64,000 nucleotides of DNA from Syngnathus acus (taxonomy: Eukaryota; Chordata; Actinopteri; Syngnathiformes; Syngnathidae), in contig NC_051095.1 in the NCBI RefSeq assembly GCF_901709675.1, forward strand, positions 619,001 to 683,000. The letters run 5' to 3'. Below the pieces are notes generated by a model, which was not told where the DNA came from, did not search any database, and saw only the letters and a list, made by a program, of their open reading frames with translations. Numbering within the stretch: the stretch's first letter is position 1; each line of letters begins with the position of its first letter. Shown here in pieces: positions 60,653 to 64,000 of this stretch. Both the position numbers and the translations under genes were made by a program.

Positions 60653-63600
60653 ATGTCTCACCGCCAGTACCAGCGAAGGCCTATGCCTGACACTGACTTC
60701 CGACCCAGTCTGGGTCCCGACGGCCTCTCTGAACGCCACCGCCGCTCCTCGCCGGATCGTCGCGGCTACTATGGGTCTGGTAGTTCGACATCAGCGCCTG
60801 CCTTGCCGCTCAGCTCGATGGACAGCGCCCTCAGCGTCCTGAGCAGCTGCGGTCTGGAGCCCGCCGACCTTGCGCTCCTCGCCGAGATCCCTGAGGACAA
60901 ACTCACTGTGGAGTCGCTGCCGCACATTGTCCGTCAGATTAAATCCAACAGAGAAGCACCCCATCCTCCCCCTGTCTCCTCCTTTGACCTTCCCAGCTTG
61001 CCCTGGCATCAGTATAGCGGTCGGGTGGTCGAGTACCCCCTGGACCACATCAAGCCGACAGGCCTTCCTGCAGAGCCGCTTCGCGAGTGGCGAGATTGCT
61101 GGCAGAATCCGAGAAGCGAGCCGACGCCCTCCCAGACCCAAAGGCCGGCCAGGAGCGAGCCTCCGTCGCAGTCTCCCAGATACTTTGCGGAAGCCGGGCC
61201 TGGCAAAGCAGCAGCAGCAGCGACCATTCCCTCCCTCTTCTCCCTGGCCCACCGGCCTAGCCCAGCTGACAGGTCTGTGGCGCCTCTGGACGAGAGGCGG
61301 TGGGAAACCGGGTCGGAACGAGGTCACCCTGACGCCTCTGCCAGCCAGCCTCCCGGTGCTGCGGCACCGTCCAAACAGGAAGTGCAGGATTTCTACAGCG
61401 TGGAGCCTCAGACGTACCCCACCTCGTGTTCTCTGTGTAATGCCTGTGTAATCTCGTTGGAGGTAAGTAGCCCGAGAGTCTGAACCCGGCCGGATGGCCT
61501 CGTTGGGAATGCTGGCAAAACGAAAGAGGGATCTTCAGTGGGTCAAGAAGAAGGCACGGAAAAGATCTGACGGGGGCTTTTCTGTTTCAGGACTGGAGGA
61601 AACACATCAACAGCAGTCGGCATGCTGACGGTCAACTCGGCCTGCTGCACCGGTGAGTTTCTTCTCAAAAGTGTACTCGTGACTTTGGTCCCGTTCCTGC
61701 CGCTTTCCCGATCGTTGTTGTTGCTGCTGCTGCTGCTGCTTTAACGCGTCTGTCTGTCTGTCTGTCAACAAATGTATTGACAGTGCAGCCTTATAATAAA
61801 TGATCACATGAATTGGAATGCCTATTCTACAATGTGACATGCATAGTATGTTAGCAATAACATCTTTGTCCGTCCGTCCTCCTCAGCTTTCCCACGTGGG
61901 ATTGCCGCAAGGAGACGCCCAATAGGTTAGTGCAGCGAGCTTGCCAAAAAGACAACAGACGCAGTTAACTCAAAGTGTTTAACGTGAGCTTTGTCATTGA
62001 AGAGATGAGCGACAGTCCCAGGTGGGGCTGGGGGCGAGGCGGAGGAAAGACCCAGAGACTTTCTGGGCCACCAATGACGACGGCAGCAGTAAGTGGGCGA
62101 GGCGAGCCTTTAGCGCTTGTTTTCAACAAATCTGACTTGTCTTTCATGTCCATTTGGCGTTCCTTCTGTACACCAGGGTCGCAAGCTGGAAAGAGCCCAG
62201 AGAAGAAGGTAAGCATTGATGAGCGACCGCTTCCGTTTCAGATTGCTCGCAAAAGTAGCGTGGCACGTGTCAACTTTGAGACTATTCCAAACGATGTCGT
62301 CGGCAGCCCGTTGCGGAATCCAAATGGGCCGAGCAGGCTCGGGAGTCGATCCACAAGCGGCGTCCTCCGTATGTGGACGAGCAGCGGGTAGACTTCAGCA
62401 TCTCCAATGTCTTCAACATTGTGAAGGTGCGTGTCAAAGGACAACCTCCCGAGTGCTGGTCCCCCTTGAGATGTTGCCTTGTTTTGGTTCAGAGCTCCTG
62501 CGTGGTCAGCTTCACACCGCCTCCGCAATCAAACCAGGACTGGTCGGACCTCCTCAGAGTTGTCAGACGCTTCGGCCCGATCGTGTACACGCTCTTCGGG
62601 CGGTCCAAGGTGAGCGTGGGCGTTTGCGACAAAGTGCCACGTAAGATCCCTGGCCGCTTTTTGCCCACATCTCAAATGAATCCTACCAGGCATGCGTAGA
62701 AATGAAAAATCTGGAAGACGCTGAAAAGTTGGTCAATTATTATTCCTCCAAACATCTGAGGATCAAAGACAACGTCCTCCGGGTCACATTTGCCGTAGAA
62801 ACCTCCAGTCTCAGGTAAGTGTGACCCGACAGTCGGGCGCTTGCTCCTCATTGGCCCAGCTTCACGAAGTTGCCTTCCGCCCGCTTCCAGAACAAGCGCC
62901 TTCGCTCACCGCTACCAGGAAGAATCAACTGAGAGGAGCAGAGATGAAGGCCACACACTAGATGAGTCCAAGAAGAGCAGGGCGGACCACACGGCCAGGT
63001 CCAGAAAGGCCAGGGAGACAGACAGGAGGGCCGGGTCCAGGTCCAAGTCACGAGACAGAAAGGCCAGGTCAACTTCCCGTGAAAGGAAGACGGGCTCAAA
63101 GGACCGCTCCAAGTCCAGAGACAGGAAGATCAGGTCCAGATCCAGAGACAGGAAGGCAAGGTCCAAGTCCAGCAGTGCCAAAATGCCAGAAGCACAGAAG
63201 CCCGAGATGAGCGGTAAAAAAAAACAAGACAGAAGAATCCTCGTGTCTATTCATCCCGAACAAGTTATCGGTCCCGCTTAACCACCGTTTGTCCTCGTCC
63301 ACAGCATCCAGTGGCGCCTCGGCGTCACGAAAACGCTCCGAAGCCGACGCCGTTGACCAAGTCCTGAGCAACATGGACGCCGAGTAGGTTAGGGTGATTT
63401 ATGTCCACCGTGTCGCCGGTTAACGCCTTTCCTTCCACGTCGCATTCTAGCTCCGTGGAAGATGACAGCGACATCGAGGGAATGGCGGTCGTCGGCGAGG
63501 ACCTGGAGGACGACCGTTTGGAAACGGCCGACGAAGGTGAGGAAGAAGACCGGCCTGATCTTTCATCAGTCGAATTGAGGGGCTGGTGTTGCGCAATCAA

Positions 63601-64000
63601 TCGTGCGCGTTTTCTTCCTGAGAACCAAAGTCGGTGCCTTGCCTCTTACGTGTGATTTTAGGCCACGAAAAGGGGGAGGATTGCAAGGCCCACGGCGCCA
63701 ACAAAACGGAGGACACGCCGGATGAGGTCGGGACGTCGCTTACCTTTTACGCAGCTCGAGGTCCACGTTTCCAAGTTGTCCCCCCTCTGCAGGAAGTGGA
63801 CTTGGAGGATTACATCATGCTGGATGAAGTTGGACAGGAGCAGAGCAGTAAAGTTGTCGAGCCGTCCCGTGACTGCGCCGCAGGGGAAGGCGGCCACGGC
63901 CCGGTACGGAGCGGAGCGGAGCGCCGGCCAGCTTCCTGCCCGTGGTCCAGCCCAGCGTCTCACCGGCTTGTCGTTCTCCTCCAGCACGTGTCTCGGGTCG
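60653..64000 (+). CDS. Matrin-3/ZNF638-like nuclear RNA-binding protein (3' end outside window)
   Basis: Clear exons include 60653-61462, 61592-61652, 61887-61925, about 62310-62427, 62493-62609, 62690-62815, 62890-63212 and several short acidic exons to the window end. The N-terminal region has a helical motif (LSSCGLEPADLALLAEIPEDKL) like that of ZNF638/matrin-3, then a U1-type C2H2 finger (CSLCNACVISLEDWRKHINSSRH). An RRM follows (VVRRFGPIVYTLFGRSKACV, ending LRIKDNVLRVTFAVE). Next is a repetitive Arg/Ser/Lys tract (RSKSRDRKARS...) and acidic stretches ending EVDLEDYIMLDEVGQEQ, resembling the repeated 'VTVDEVGEEE' motifs of ZNF638. Likely a nuclear-matrix RNA/DNA-binding protein. Exon joins at 61.93-62.31 kb are not resolved. 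Confidence 0.75.

Overview
This is a gene-dense block of a bony-fish (teleost, probably percomorph) nuclear genome. The evidence is split genes with GT-AG introns, many under 150 bp; vertebrate single-copy genes; the fish-specific NLR architecture (PYD + FISNA-NACHT + LRR exons); and typical fish repeats (hAT MITEs, L2 and L1/Tx1 LINEs, BEL/Pao, tRNA-like SINEs). I cannot name the species.

Layout. (1) 1-16.7 kb: two direct copies of an inflammasome-type NLR gene, NLR-A (290-3301) and NLR-B (11207-15248), separated by nested retroelement debris and repeats. (2) 17.7-36.5 kb: rnf130, tbc1d9b, mrnip and sqstm1, the same gene order I recall for human 5q35.3. mrnip and sqstm1 converge, with poly(A) signals about 30 bp apart. 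A 1.66-kb hAT element with a perfect 8-bp target duplication sits directly upstream of mrnip. (3) 37.9-45.9 kb: rnf4 (minus), a selenoprotein T gene (minus; in-frame Sec UGA and a foldable SECIS) and cox18 (plus), with an (AT)n tract between the divergent last two. (4) 46.2-54 kb: repeats, a decayed NLR 3' flank, an L2 LINE, a 600-bp solo LTR, and NLR-C on the minus strand (53715-50446). (5) 56.1-64 kb: exosc3 and the 5' part of a matrin-3/ZNF638-like RNA-binding protein gene that runs off the window.

NLR-A and NLR-C with their flanks form a >4-kb inverted repeat around about 44 kb that holds the housekeeping genes. NLR-B shares the gene body and 3' flank but has a different 5' region that begins almost exactly at the splice acceptor of the PYD exon. 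LRR number differs (2, 6 and 3 symmetric 171-bp LRR exons plus one terminal exon). NLR-A and NLR-C read open to the terminal exon; NLR-B has a one-base insertion in its sixth LRR exon.

Functionally the window joins innate-immune sensors with ubiquitin, autophagy and RNA-processing genes: RNF130 and RNF4 are ubiquitin ligases, SQSTM1/p62 an autophagy receptor, TBC1D9B a Rab GAP, MRNIP a DNA-repair factor, SELENOT an ER redox protein, COX18 a mitochondrial insertase and EXOSC3 an RNA-exosome cap subunit. Exon joins were worked out by hand from GT/AG sites and reading phase. Functions come from family knowledge, and repeat assignments from recognisable motifs, not from a database search.
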